Below the pieces are notes generated by a model. The model was given only the letters and a program-made list of their open reading frames with translations, was not told where the DNA came from and searched no databases. Shown piece by piece: positions 1-5,252 of a stretch of 5,280 bases of DNA (the stretch's first letter is position 1; each line of letters starts with the position of its first letter). This DNA comes from Clostridium sp. (lineage in GTDB: Bacteria > Bacillota > Clostridia > Lachnospirales > Lachnospiraceae), in contig JAMPFS010000101.1 of NCBI GenBank assembly GCA_023664325.1, forward strand, positions 1 to 5,280. The letters are read 5' to 3'. A program made the position numbers and the translations under genes.

Positions 1-9
1 TAAGGCACT

Positions 10-30
10 TACTACACCACTACTACACCA
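10..30. repeat. Short tandem direct repeat at left edge
   Basis: TACTACACCA occurs twice, at 10-19 and 21-30, with an 11-bp period. Two reading frames are open from the left edge: one stops at 35-37 and one at 50-52, so this may be the last codons of an upstream gene with Thr/Tyr/His-rich codons. Too little is present to name a product. A repeat-containing attachment or binding site is the alternative. Confidence 0.45.
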
Positions 31-87
31 TTTTTGAAAGAGCCTTGAAATGACATTGTTTATAGCTAAATAAACCAGTTTACAAGT

Positions 88-119
88 TGGCAGTTTTCTT
101 TATGAAAAAGAAACTGCCA
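88..119 (+). terminator. Terminator-like hairpin ending the upstream unit
   Basis: TGGCAGTTT (88-96) pairs perfectly with AAACTGCCA (111-119). The stem can extend by CTTT/AAAG across one bulged T, leaving a five-base A-rich loop. Only a short T run follows (ATTTGCC), so it is a weaker terminator than the one at 945-983. Its place just before a promoter and after the open reading frames at the left edge fits the end of an upstream transcript. Confidence 0.5.
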
Positions 120-120
120 T

Positions 121-149
121 TTGCCTTGCCAATAATACTTTTGTATAAT
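121..149 (+). promoter_or_regulatory. Probable sigma-A promoter for the toxin-antitoxin operon
   Basis: A -35 box TTGCCT (121-126, four of six consensus bases) is separated by exactly 17 bp from a perfect -10 box TATAAT (144-149). It would start transcription near 156 and give a leader of about 105 bases before the antitoxin. A second perfect TATAAT lies at 217-222 but has only a poor -35 match (TTAGAA, 194-199), so it could be a secondary start. Confidence 0.6.
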
Positions 150-222
150 ACATGGTGATGATGAAGAAAGCTTTTTAACAGTAGTTGCTTTTTTTAGAAT
201 AGTAGGGTAGAATATATATAAT

Positions 223-250
223 GATAAAATTAAGATAAAATTTCGATAAG
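223..250 (+). promoter_or_regulatory. Phased GATAA repeats, candidate toxin-antitoxin operator
   Basis: GATAA occurs at 223, 234 and 245, exactly 11 bp apart, and the first two copies extend to an identical GATAAAATT (223-231 and 234-242). The repeats lie on one helix face between the TATAAT at 217-222 and the ribosome binding site AAGGGG (248-253). Phd/YefM antitoxins generally repress their own operon by binding repeats near the promoter, so this is a reasonable operator. Binding itself is inferred. Confidence 0.35.
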
Positions 251-262
251 GGGTGAGTGTGT

Positions 263-523
263 ATGTTACAGATTAGACCTGTTTCAGATTTAAGAAATAA
301 GTTTCCTGATATTGAGAAAATTGTAAATGCGGGAGAGCCAGTATATTTGACAAAAAACGGATATGGAGCAATGGTGGTACTTAGTCTTGAAGAGTATTCA
401 AAGTTGACGGATGGCGTGGAAGCTGCTTTAGATAAAGCAGATAGGTTTGCGGCGGAAAATGACATACGAATGAGTCACGAGGAAGTTTTTGAGGGACTAC
501 GGAGGAAGATAAATGTTCAGTAA
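263..523 (+). CDS. Type II toxin-antitoxin antitoxin, Phd/YefM family
   Basis: This 86-residue protein is a probable labile antitoxin that neutralises the toxin encoded next to it and represses the operon. The N-terminal half carries the Phd/YefM signature: VSDLRNKF at residues 7-14, then GEPVYLTKNGYGAMVVLSLEEY at about 24-45 (the beta-hairpin and TKNGYG turn that form the DNA-binding dimer). Residues 49-86 are charged and Ala/Glu/Asp-rich, as expected of the flexible toxin-wrapping tail. I chose the ATG at 263, which sits nine bases after AAGGGG (248-253). A GTG two codons earlier (257) crowds that site. The gene overlaps the toxin start by 11 bases, which suggests translational coupling and supports a functional pair. 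The family call is firm; the partner assignment rests on gene order. Confidence 0.9.
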   Translation: MLQIRPVSDLRNKFPDIEKIVNAGEPVYLTKNGYGAMVVLSLEEYSKLTDGVEAALDKADRFAAENDIRMSHEEVFEGLRRKINVQ

Positions 524-842
524 AAAGTACAGATTGAGTTATCTGCCACTTTTTTATGAGGATCTTGATAAAAAAGTAACCTATATTGCGGAAAAACTGA
601 AGAATCCAAAGGCGGCAAATGACTTATTGGATAAGGTAGAATCTGCTATTATAGAGCGACTTCCGGTAGCAGAAGCATTTGAACCATATCATTCTGTTCG
701 AGAACGCAGGTATGCTTATTACCGCATTTATGTAGATAATTATATTATTTACTATGTGATAATAGATGATAATCCGAATGATTTGATTATGGAAGTTAGA
801 AGGTTTCTTTATAATGGGCAGAATCAGGATAATATGGTGTAG
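513..842 (+). CDS. Type II toxin, RelE/ParE superfamily
   Basis: This 109-residue protein has the size and fold signature of RelE/ParE toxins. It has an N-terminal helical hairpin (residues about 12-48, with charged heptad-like DLDKKVTYIAEKLKNP), then a beta-sheet core with RYAYYRIYVDNYIIYYVI at 66-83 and the closing strand EVRRFLYNGQN at 94-104. Family members are either ribosome-dependent mRNA endonucleases or gyrase inhibitors. The Arg/Tyr-rich core leans to the RelE-like side, but the sequence does not decide it. The start at 513 is well supported: GGAGG (501-505) lies seven bases upstream inside the antitoxin gene, and the two genes overlap by 11 bases in different frames. No frameshift or truncation is seen, so the toxin looks intact. 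Confidence 0.88.
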   Translation: MFSKKYRLSYLPLFYEDLDKKVTYIAEKLKNPKAANDLLDKVESAIIERLPVAEAFEPYHSVRERRYAYYRIYVDNYIIYYVIIDDNPNDLIMEVRRFLYNGQNQDNMV

Positions 843-896
843 TAATAATTTGTGCAATAAAGAATAATCGGTTGTGCGTCACATTCCGAATAAAAT

Positions 897-925
897 TTGA
901 CTTTTCAGACGTAGTGTGATATTCT
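897..925 (+). promoter_or_regulatory. Promoter-like sequence leading straight into a terminator
   Basis: TTGACT (897-902) and TATTCT (920-925) are separated by 17 bp. The -35 is strong and the -10 matches at four of six. Transcription would begin near 932, only about a dozen bases before the strong hairpin at 945. It may be the orphaned promoter of the MATE gene whose 5' end is now missing, or a chance match. Confidence 0.35.
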
Positions 926-944
926 AATTATATACATGAGCGTT

Positions 945-983
945 ACGGCGTGGAATCCTGCATGGGTTCCACGCCGTTTTTTT
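945..983 (+). terminator. Strong rho-independent terminator
   Basis: ACGGCGTGGAA (945-955) pairs perfectly with TTCCACGCCGT (967-977). The stem extends by one T-G wobble and two C-G pairs to a five-base loop (959-963), giving 14 paired positions. A run of seven T (977-983) follows at once. It terminates rightward transcription, including from the toxin-antitoxin operon about 100 bases upstream, and it would insulate the decayed MATE gene that begins immediately after it. Confidence 0.9.
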
Positions 984-1922
984 GCAATCCTTTGTCGGTC
1001 ATGGTGTCGGTTATCTTGGGAACTGCGCTACTTCAATCGTATTTCCTTTGATGGTGGTTGGTTTGGCGGCGGCATTGCTGATCGGCGACGGAACAGCCAC
1101 GCATTTAAGTTTGTGTCAGGGGAGAAACCAGACAGAGGTTTTTCATCTTTGCTTAGGTAATGGTTTATTGTTGGGTACTGTTTTTAGCATCATTTATATG
1201 ATTTTATTTTTCCTGTTTACAGACGGTATCCTGACCACTTTTGGGGCAACAGAAGTTACGGCTTCCTTATGCTGAAAATACGGCACAATTATTTTTATTG
1301 GTATGCCCTTCTATGTGATTATCAATCTGCTCAGCGCAGTAATACGGGCAGATGGCAGTCCGGAGGTATCTATGTTATTTTTGATCCTGTTTTAATTTTT
1401 GGTTTTTATATGGGTGTATTGGGGCGGCTGTTGCTACGATTTTAGGACAGATCCTGTCATTTGTCATTGTGTACGCTATCTGCTGAAAAGCAAAACCTTT
1501 CGGCTGAAATGGAAAAGTTTCCGCCCTAATTTTAGAGCAGTGGCACAGGCATTGCCGCTTGGCATTTCCAGTTTTTTGACACAAGCCGATATCGTGCTTA
1601 CTTCCGGCATTTCTAATATGCTTTATGTAAAATATGGATCAGATATTCCCATAGCAGTCATGGGAATTGTCATGAAAGTCTTTGCCATTGTGCTTTCCAT
1701 TGCGATCGGTCCTGCGATCGACGCACAGCCTATTATTGTATCTATCAGCCGTGATCTGCTCTTTCAATTCCCGGCTATGCTGATTATGTCGTTGCTTTGG
1801 GGCATTATGGGGCTTTTGGGGCAGATTCCGTAGCTGATTTTCTGGCTTTTATTGTTACATTCATTTTCATTACAATACAAATGAAGCATTTAATCAAAGA
1901 GGAAGGGAAAAGGCATGATTAA
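984..1922 (+). pseudogene. Decayed MATE-family multidrug exporter
   Basis: Translation in pieces gives clear MATE sequence, but no single frame is open. The first segment (about 984-1272) reads FVGHGVGYLGN then VFPLMVVGLAAALLIGDG, which corresponds to the end of helix 1 and helix 2, so the first 40 or so residues are absent. Stops follow at 1273 (TGA) and 1393 (TAA). DPVLIFGFYMGVLG lies one frame over (1383-1424), AAVATILGQILSFVIVYAI in a third frame (1424-1483), and the first frame resumes from about 1480 (KSKTFRLKWKSF to AQPI). Near 1735 AQPI joins directly to SISRDLLFQFPAMLI, which in intact relatives lies roughly 100 residues further on, so an internal in-frame block is deleted. A last shift near 1811-1821 restores the C-terminus ADSVADFLAF through KHLIKEEGK to the TAA at 1920. 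It cannot make a working transporter. It is a different MATE subgroup from the intact gene at 3495. Confidence 0.88.
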
Positions 1923-1936
1923 AGTGCAAGGTGTTG

Positions 1937-2749
1937 TCAGTCCGGCTTTATAAGGCATTGCTGCTCCAAAGGAGGTTGAGGAAAATAATAATTCCCGATA
2001 AATAATTCCGTTTCAACAATGAGTGAAATTTGTTCCTTTTCAATATAGGGACTGCTCCAGATAAAAGCCTGCTCTGTGCCGCTGTGTTCTATTTTTTTAC
2101 ATAGATACCGGCTTTCAGGTATATGCAGGATTTCTTTGTGTTTTTCTGTTTCCTCTGTCAAGGAATCCGTGTCAATGTCTACAAACATAAACTGTTTCCA
2201 CTCATTGTCATAATGTGCCAGTATTAAGCCATTACTGTACCCGAACTTCAAACCCTGGCGGTTTATTTCAAGGATTATTTTTCTGAGCAGTTCCTGAGCG
2301 GCATCACAAAACTGCGTACCATGATAAGGTACTGTCCAGCAGGTGCGTTCCGGGAGGGTGTAGGTTTTCGGGAGTTCCTGTGCGTAACTGTCCTCTGCCC
2401 GTGCAAGGGCGTCCTGCATGTATTGCAGGCGGGATAGTGTAGACTGCAATTCATGGATTTTCTCTGACGTATATGCTATGCCCTTTGAAATCAGTCTGCC
2501 ATAAAGAAAATGGGGATTTTTGTTATCATTAAAATCAGAAAAATGTTTTAACGGAATGCCCATTTCAACACATAGCTGTATAGCATCGACCTGCTCCTTC
2601 TGGAAAAAGGCATAATAACGGTAGCCTGTATCGGGGTCAACGAAAACAGGGCGCAGGATGCCAATATGGTCATAATACCGTAAAGATTTCGCATTTACGC
2701 CGGAAATGGAAGCCAATTCACTGATACTAAGAAAATTATTTTTTCTCAT
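1937..2749 (-). CDS. MerR-family transcriptional regulator with effector-binding domain (BmrR-like)
   Basis: This 270-residue regulator has the MerR winged-helix domain at its N-terminus: SISELASISGVNAKSLRYYD at 8-27 (helix-turn-helix ending in the family RYY) and DPDTGYRYY at 38-46 (wing). A long helix at about 82-117 (LISKGIAYTSEKIHELQSTL onward) would form the antiparallel dimer coiled coil. Residues about 125-270 resemble a GyrI/BmrR-type ligand-binding domain that senses hydrophobic or cationic drugs. The start at 2749 begins MRKNNF, preceded by AGAGGA about nine bases upstream. An in-frame ATG at 2824 would add 25 residues before the conserved domain and would read through the operator, so I reject it. 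It is divergent from the small gene and MATE exporter on the right, whose promoter has the geometry this family controls. The ligand is unknown. Confidence 0.88.
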   Translation of the reverse strand: MRKNNFLSISELASISGVNAKSLRYYDHIGILRPVFVDPDTGYRYYAFFQKEQVDAIQLCVEMGIPLKHFSDFNDNKNPHFLYGRLISKGIAYTSEKIHELQSTLSRLQYMQDALARAEDSYAQELPKTYTLPERTCWTVPYHGTQFCDAAQELLRKIILEINRQGLKFGYSNGLILAHYDNEWKQFMFVDIDTDSLTEETEKHKEILHIPESRYLCKKIEHSGTEQAFIWSSPYIEKEQISLIVETELFIGNYYFPQPPLEQQCLIKPD

Positions 2750-2762
2750 TTGGATTTTCCTC

Positions 2763-2793
2763 TTGACTTTCCCATTATAGGAAACTTTATAAT
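2763..2793 (+). promoter_or_regulatory. MerR-type promoter-operator with 19-bp spacer
   Basis: TTGACT (2763-2768) and a perfect TATAAT (2788-2793) are 19 bp apart, two more than the sigma-A optimum, which is the hallmark of promoters activated by MerR-family untwisting. The spacer contains the near-perfect dyad ACTTTCC (2766-2772) / GGAAACT (2780-2786), with one mismatch per arm, centred between the two boxes. It points rightward to the small gene at 2880 and would give a leader of about 80 bases. Minus-strand transcription of the regulator also crosses it, so autoregulation is likely. Confidence 0.8.
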
Positions 2794-2795
2794 CA

Positions 2796-2824
2796 ATTAT
2801 AACACGACATTCGGCTGAGAGCAA
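2796..2824 (-). promoter_or_regulatory. Candidate promoter for the MerR gene
   Basis: On the minus strand TTGCTC (2824-2819) and TATAAT (2801-2796) are 17 bp apart. The -10 is half of the inverted repeat TATAATCAATTATA (2788-2801), whose other half is the -10 of the rightward promoter. The two promoters are therefore back to back and should compete for polymerase. An alternative minus-strand TATAAT lies at 2779-2774. Confidence 0.4.
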
Positions 2825-2879
2825 GGCGAATCAGTGCTAATTTAAAACGAAATAAAATATACAGAAAGGAGTTACGAAC

Positions 2880-3320
2880 ATGGATAACATGAAACAAGGC
2901 GCTTCTGCTCAGGAAGAACAGCACGATGCTGCACAACATGACGGACAATTCCGGCAGTACAAGGGATTTTCTGGCGGTTGGGGGCATTTGGGCGGATTTC
3001 CCAATATGTATGGATATGGAGGATATGGGAAATCCTCTGACAGGATGGAAGGTATGTCACCGGACGGCATGAATATGGAAGGAGAGGCATTTATGGATGG
3101 CTGGCAGTGCCGGGGAATGTCAAAAGAACCTTTTCCGGCTGACAGTTTGACCAGCTTACTGATGCAGAGTAATCACGGACTTTTTACATGCCTTTATATG
3201 GGCAGTGAAATTGAGGATGTTGTTTTCTCCGGATTGACGGATCAGGAACGGACAGAACTGAAAGAAATCCTAAAAAAACTGATTGCGTCATGGAATGAAA
3301 AAATGCAGTCGAGAGTTTAG
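2880..3320 (+). CDS. Small Gly/Met/Tyr-rich protein with MarR-like C-terminal helix
   Basis: I do not recognise this 146-residue protein as a named family. The start at 2880 is secure, with AAAGGAG (2865-2871) eight bases upstream. Residues 1-28 are polar, Gln/His-rich. Residues 29-75 are low-complexity and rich in Gly, Met, Tyr and Trp (GFSGGWGHLGGF, NMYGYGGYG, GMSPDGMNMEG). The C-terminus, about 113-138 (DVVFSGLTDQERTELKEILK onward), closely resembles the final dimerisation helix of MarR-family regulators, some of which also begin with Gly/His/Met-rich stretches. No winged helix lies between the two parts; only about 40 residues (from DSLTSLLMQSNHGLF) separate them. It could be a MarR derivative that lost its DNA-binding core, or an accessory factor of the efflux system. 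No signal peptide or membrane segment is seen. It is the first gene after the MerR-type promoter. Confidence 0.75.
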   Translation: MDNMKQGASAQEEQHDAAQHDGQFRQYKGFSGGWGHLGGFPNMYGYGGYGKSSDRMEGMSPDGMNMEGEAFMDGWQCRGMSKEPFPADSLTSLLMQSNHGLFTCLYMGSEIEDVVFSGLTDQERTELKEILKKLIASWNEKMQSRV

Positions 3321-3359
3321 ACAATTTTGTATGCTTTTAACAGGGAAAATCAACGTGTG

Positions 3360-3378
3360 GCAGAATATACATATCTGC
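3360..3378 (+). other. Small AT-rich stem-loop
   Basis: GCAGA (3360-3364) pairs with TCTGC (3374-3378) around an AT-rich centre that can add TAT/ATA pairs with a bulge. It is the first of three stem-loops in the 174-base gap before the MATE exporter. A role is not evident on its own. Confidence 0.35.
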
Positions 3379-3383
3379 ATTAA

Positions 3384-3419
3384 AAAACGGTGGCTTTGAA
3401 AAATAAAAGCTGCCGTTTT
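3384..3419 (+). terminator. Hairpin terminator between the small gene and the MATE gene
   Basis: AAAACGG (3384-3390) pairs with CCGTTTT (3413-3419), and GCTTT (3393-3397) with AAAGC (3406-3410). Two G-T wobbles in between complete a 14-pair stem with an eight-base loop. The A and T ends make it possibly bidirectional, though the T tract is short. As no convincing promoter lies between here and 3495, some read-through is probably needed to express the exporter. Confidence 0.6.
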
Positions 3420-3430
3420 ACTAATTCATG

Positions 3431-3465
3431 ACAATAGAATTCTCGCGAAGTGTGAATTCTATTGT
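3431..3465 (+). repeat. Perfect 12-bp inverted repeat upstream of the MATE exporter
   Basis: ACAATAGAATTC (3431-3442) and GAATTCTATTGT (3454-3465) are exact inverse copies around an 11-base centre that contains the small palindrome TTCGCGAA in part (CTCGCGAAG). It ends 29 bases before the exporter start. It could be an RNA stem-loop affecting termination, mRNA stability or translation, or an operator for a dimeric repressor. The long perfect arms make chance unlikely. Confidence 0.75.
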
Positions 3466-3494
3466 TTAAGTTGTAAGGCAGGTGTTTAGGTAAG

Positions 3495-4808
3495 ATGGAT
3501 TTTATTTTAACAGACATAAAACAAATATACAGAAAATTTTTAATTACTTCCATTGCGGGTGCGTTAGCAACTTCTATTTATAGTTTTGTGGATGCAATCG
3601 CAGTCGGTCAGGCAGTAGGACCGTCCGGCACTGCGGCAATGGCTTGTATCAATCCTTTTTATGGGATTATGGTATTTCTTTCCGTTCTTTGTGGAATAGG
3701 CGGCTCTGTTTTGATGGGCGTTGCCCGTGGTGAGGGGAATGAGGAAAAGGGCAATGCATATTTTAGTGCGGCTATCCTGCTGATGAGTGTCCTAACGGGT
3801 GCAGCCTGGATAGGTTTTGGATTATTTCATGAGCAGATTTTTACTTTTTTCGGTGCAGATGCACTTTTAATGCCAAAAGTTATGGAGTATGCCCAGTGGC
3901 TTATCTATACGTTCCCGATTTTTGTCATGCCGCCGTTTCTTGGCGCATTTATCCGGAACGATGGCGCACCAAATCTTGCGATGGCGGCTGTATTGATCGG
4001 CGGCTGCACAAACATATTTGGCGACTGGTTTTTTGTGTTTCCTATGGGGATGGGAATGGAAGGAGCGGCTGTCGCAACCGTGATAGGAACCAGTGTGCAA
4101 ACGATTGTCATGTGCAGTTATTTTTTGAGAAAACAATGTAAATTGAGGTTCGTAAAGCCTTTCCACATACTGCATGGTTTTAAAAAAATTCTTGGCATTG
4201 GCTTTGGCGCAAGTATTTTTGATTTTGGGGCGGTTTTTCTTGTTATATTGATGAATAATCAGGTTATGCGGTATAGTGGTACATCTGCACTGGCAGTTTA
4301 TGGTGCGGTAGGAACAATTTCGTCCCTGTTTCAAATGATGTTTTGTGGTGTGGGGCAGGCAATTCAGCCAATTATTTCAGCAAATTTCGGGGCAAAGCGG
4401 ACAGACCGTGTGCAAAGCGTGTGGAGGATGTCGCTGTTGACGGTTTTAATTATGGGGCTGCTTTTTACCGTAATTGGTGAACTTTTTCCGCAGCAGATTG
4501 TAAGGCTGTTCATGAGAACAACACCTGAAGTTCTTGAGATAGCTCCCGGTATTATCCGTCCCTACTTTCTGTTATTTTTGTTCCTTGGCATTACAGTGCT
4601 GTCAACTTATTATCTGCAGTCTGTTATGCGTGGAAAAGAGTCTATGATTGTGGCGCTTATGAGAAGTATCTTTATCAGTGGAATCTTTTTGGTTGTACTG
4701 CCATTGTGGTTTGGTATTCTGGGTGTTTGGATTGCAATGCCGCTTTCCGAGATGATTGTGGTAGTCATTGCCCTGTTTTATATCAGAAAGAATAAAAAAG
4801 GTGATTGA
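3495..4808 (+). CDS. MATE-family multidrug efflux transporter (intact)
   Basis: This 437-residue polytopic membrane protein has the length and pattern of MATE exporters, which expel cationic drugs in exchange for sodium or protons. About twelve hydrophobic segments are visible in two halves (roughly residues 14-36, 48-75, 88-110, 133-152, 160-182, 188-210, then 233-255, 265-290, 312-335, 350-375, 382-405, 410-430). Typical features include SIYSFVDAIAVGQAVG in helix 1, GGSVLMGVARGEGNEEKGN after helix 2, PFLGAFIRNDGAPNLAMAAV before helix 5, and CGVGQAIQPIISANFGAKR in the second half, where MATE proteins keep QPI and a Gly/Ala-Asn turn. The short tail ends in Lys-rich FYIRKNKKGD. The ATG at 3495 has a modest AGG (3488-3490), with AAGGCAGGTG further up. 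It lies second downstream of the MerR-type promoter, so drug-induced expression is likely, subject to read-through of the hairpins at 3360-3465. Substrate is unknown. Confidence 0.92.
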   Translation: MDFILTDIKQIYRKFLITSIAGALATSIYSFVDAIAVGQAVGPSGTAAMACINPFYGIMVFLSVLCGIGGSVLMGVARGEGNEEKGNAYFSAAILLMSVLTGAAWIGFGLFHEQIFTFFGADALLMPKVMEYAQWLIYTFPIFVMPPFLGAFIRNDGAPNLAMAAVLIGGCTNIFGDWFFVFPMGMGMEGAAVATVIGTSVQTIVMCSYFLRKQCKLRFVKPFHILHGFKKILGIGFGASIFDFGAVFLVILMNNQVMRYSGTSALAVYGAVGTISSLFQMMFCGVGQAIQPIISANFGAKRTDRVQSVWRMSLLTVLIMGLLFTVIGELFPQQIVRLFMRTTPEVLEIAPGIIRPYFLLFLFLGITVLSTYYLQSVMRGKESMIVALMRSIFISGIFLVVLPLWFGILGVWIAMPLSEMIVVVIALFYIRKNKKGD

Positions 4809-4991
4809 TATTTAAAAAAATCTACAGGTGGAAATAAAGAAAAATTCTCAATGCAGTACACTTTTTTCGTGTCCAACACAGAGTAACGTGATTCGTTTTT
4901 GCAATAATTTTTTGAAAAGACTGGATATATCACAGAGAGATCTGAACAAAATATATTTGGCAGTTTTAGAAAATTATTTGCGTTTATAAAA
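4809..4991. other. AT-rich intergenic stretch without a recognised feature
   Basis: Immediately after the exporter stop there is no strong terminator hairpin; only weak arms such as ACAC/GTGT around a T run near 4858-4874 can be found. Minus-strand open frames here lack a ribosome binding site and any protein-like composition. It appears to be the junction between the efflux cassette and the structured region to the right. Confidence 0.5.
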
Positions 4992-5028
4992 GCAAGGGGG
5001 TTAGGGGGATTTATCCCCTTAGCGCAAG
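4992..5028. other. G-rich double hairpin, candidate origin-of-transfer element
   Basis: GGGGAT (5005-5010) and ATCCCC (5013-5018) form a perfect hairpin with a two-base loop. A second, mutually exclusive pairing joins GCAAGGGG (4992-4999) to CCCCTTAGC (5015-5023) with one bulge. The direct repeat GGGGG-TTA-GGGGG makes the two alternatives possible. On the minus strand the element reads TTGCGCTAAGGGGATAAAT, then CCCC. The arrangement of TGCGC next to an inverted repeat with a short A/T centre recalls MOBQ-type (RSF1010-like) transfer origins. That likeness is from memory and not decisive; no relaxase gene is in the window. Confidence 0.35.
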
Positions 5029-5053
5029 CCAATTTTTGCAGATGTTCCGCAAG

Positions 5054-5073
5054 GAAAAATCTGTGAAAAATCT
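5054..5073. repeat. 11-bp-phased direct repeat with A-tracts
   Basis: GAAAAATCT occurs at 5054-5062 and 5065-5073, period 11. A similar pair AAAAAATT occurs at 5262-5269 and 5273-5280, also period 11. Helically phased A-tracts bend DNA and are common beside replication and transfer origins. Here they bracket the palindrome array. Confidence 0.5.
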
Positions 5074-5075
5074 AT

Positions 5076-5252
5076 CTATGGACGTCCATAGGCAGTGCTT
5101 GCTTTTCTGCCCTGTGTCATGACGTGGGCAGTGCTTGCTTTTCTGAGGTTGCGTATATACGCAACCAGTGCTTGCTATTCCAGTATTGGAATGCAAGCGG
5201 TTTTAATCTGCATAGGCAGATTGCATTAAAACCAATACGGGCATTACTGCCC
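5076..5252. repeat. Array of six different palindromes, the first three alternating with a 19-bp repeat
   Basis: A 19-bp repeat GGCAGTGCTTGCTTTTCTG is identical at 5091-5109 and 5127-5145, and a diverged copy CAGTGCTTGCTATTCCAG lies at 5166-5183, giving 36- and 37-bp spacing. Each copy is preceded by a different palindrome: CTATGGACGTCCATAG (5076-5091), an imperfect one around GTCATGAC (5110-5128), and the perfect 20-bp GGTTGCGTATATACGCAACC (5147-5166). Three more hairpins follow. GCTTGC..GCAAGC with inner TTCCA/TGGAA spans 5170-5198. GGTTTT..AAAACC with inner AATCTGC/GCAGATT spans 5199-5233. GGGCA/TGCCC spans 5239-5252. The palindromes share symmetry but not sequence. No coding frame explains them. 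Likely a cis-acting region of a mobile element; function unknown. Confidence 0.85.

Noticed and set aside
1..52. C-terminus of an integrase
   Set aside because: Two frames are open from the edge and the visible codons (10-16) are too few to identify any family.
152..178. Eight-codon leader peptide (MVMMKKAF) before the toxin-antitoxin operon
   Set aside because: It begins only a few bases from or ahead of the expected transcription start near 156 and has no ribosome binding site; no attenuator hairpin follows it.
2750..2824. Upstream ATG at 2824 for the MerR gene
   Set aside because: The 25-residue extension precedes the conserved helix-turn-helix, lacks a ribosome binding site and would be read from the promoter-operator sequence.
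3867..4334. Minus-strand open frame of 155 codons inside the MATE exporter
   Set aside because: It lies antisense to a well-supported membrane protein, has Cys/His/Lys-rich composition typical of a shadow frame, and has no start signal.
5011..5196. Minus-strand open frame of 61 codons with an internal repeat (KSKHC twice)
   Set aside because: It is the translation of the 36-bp repeat array, which happens to be a multiple of three. It starts at TTG without a ribosome binding site and the palindromes explain the composition better.
5076..5252. CRISPR array
   Set aside because: Only two exact repeats of 19 bp and one diverged copy; the spacers are short palindromes rather than unrelated unique sequence, and no cas gene is present.
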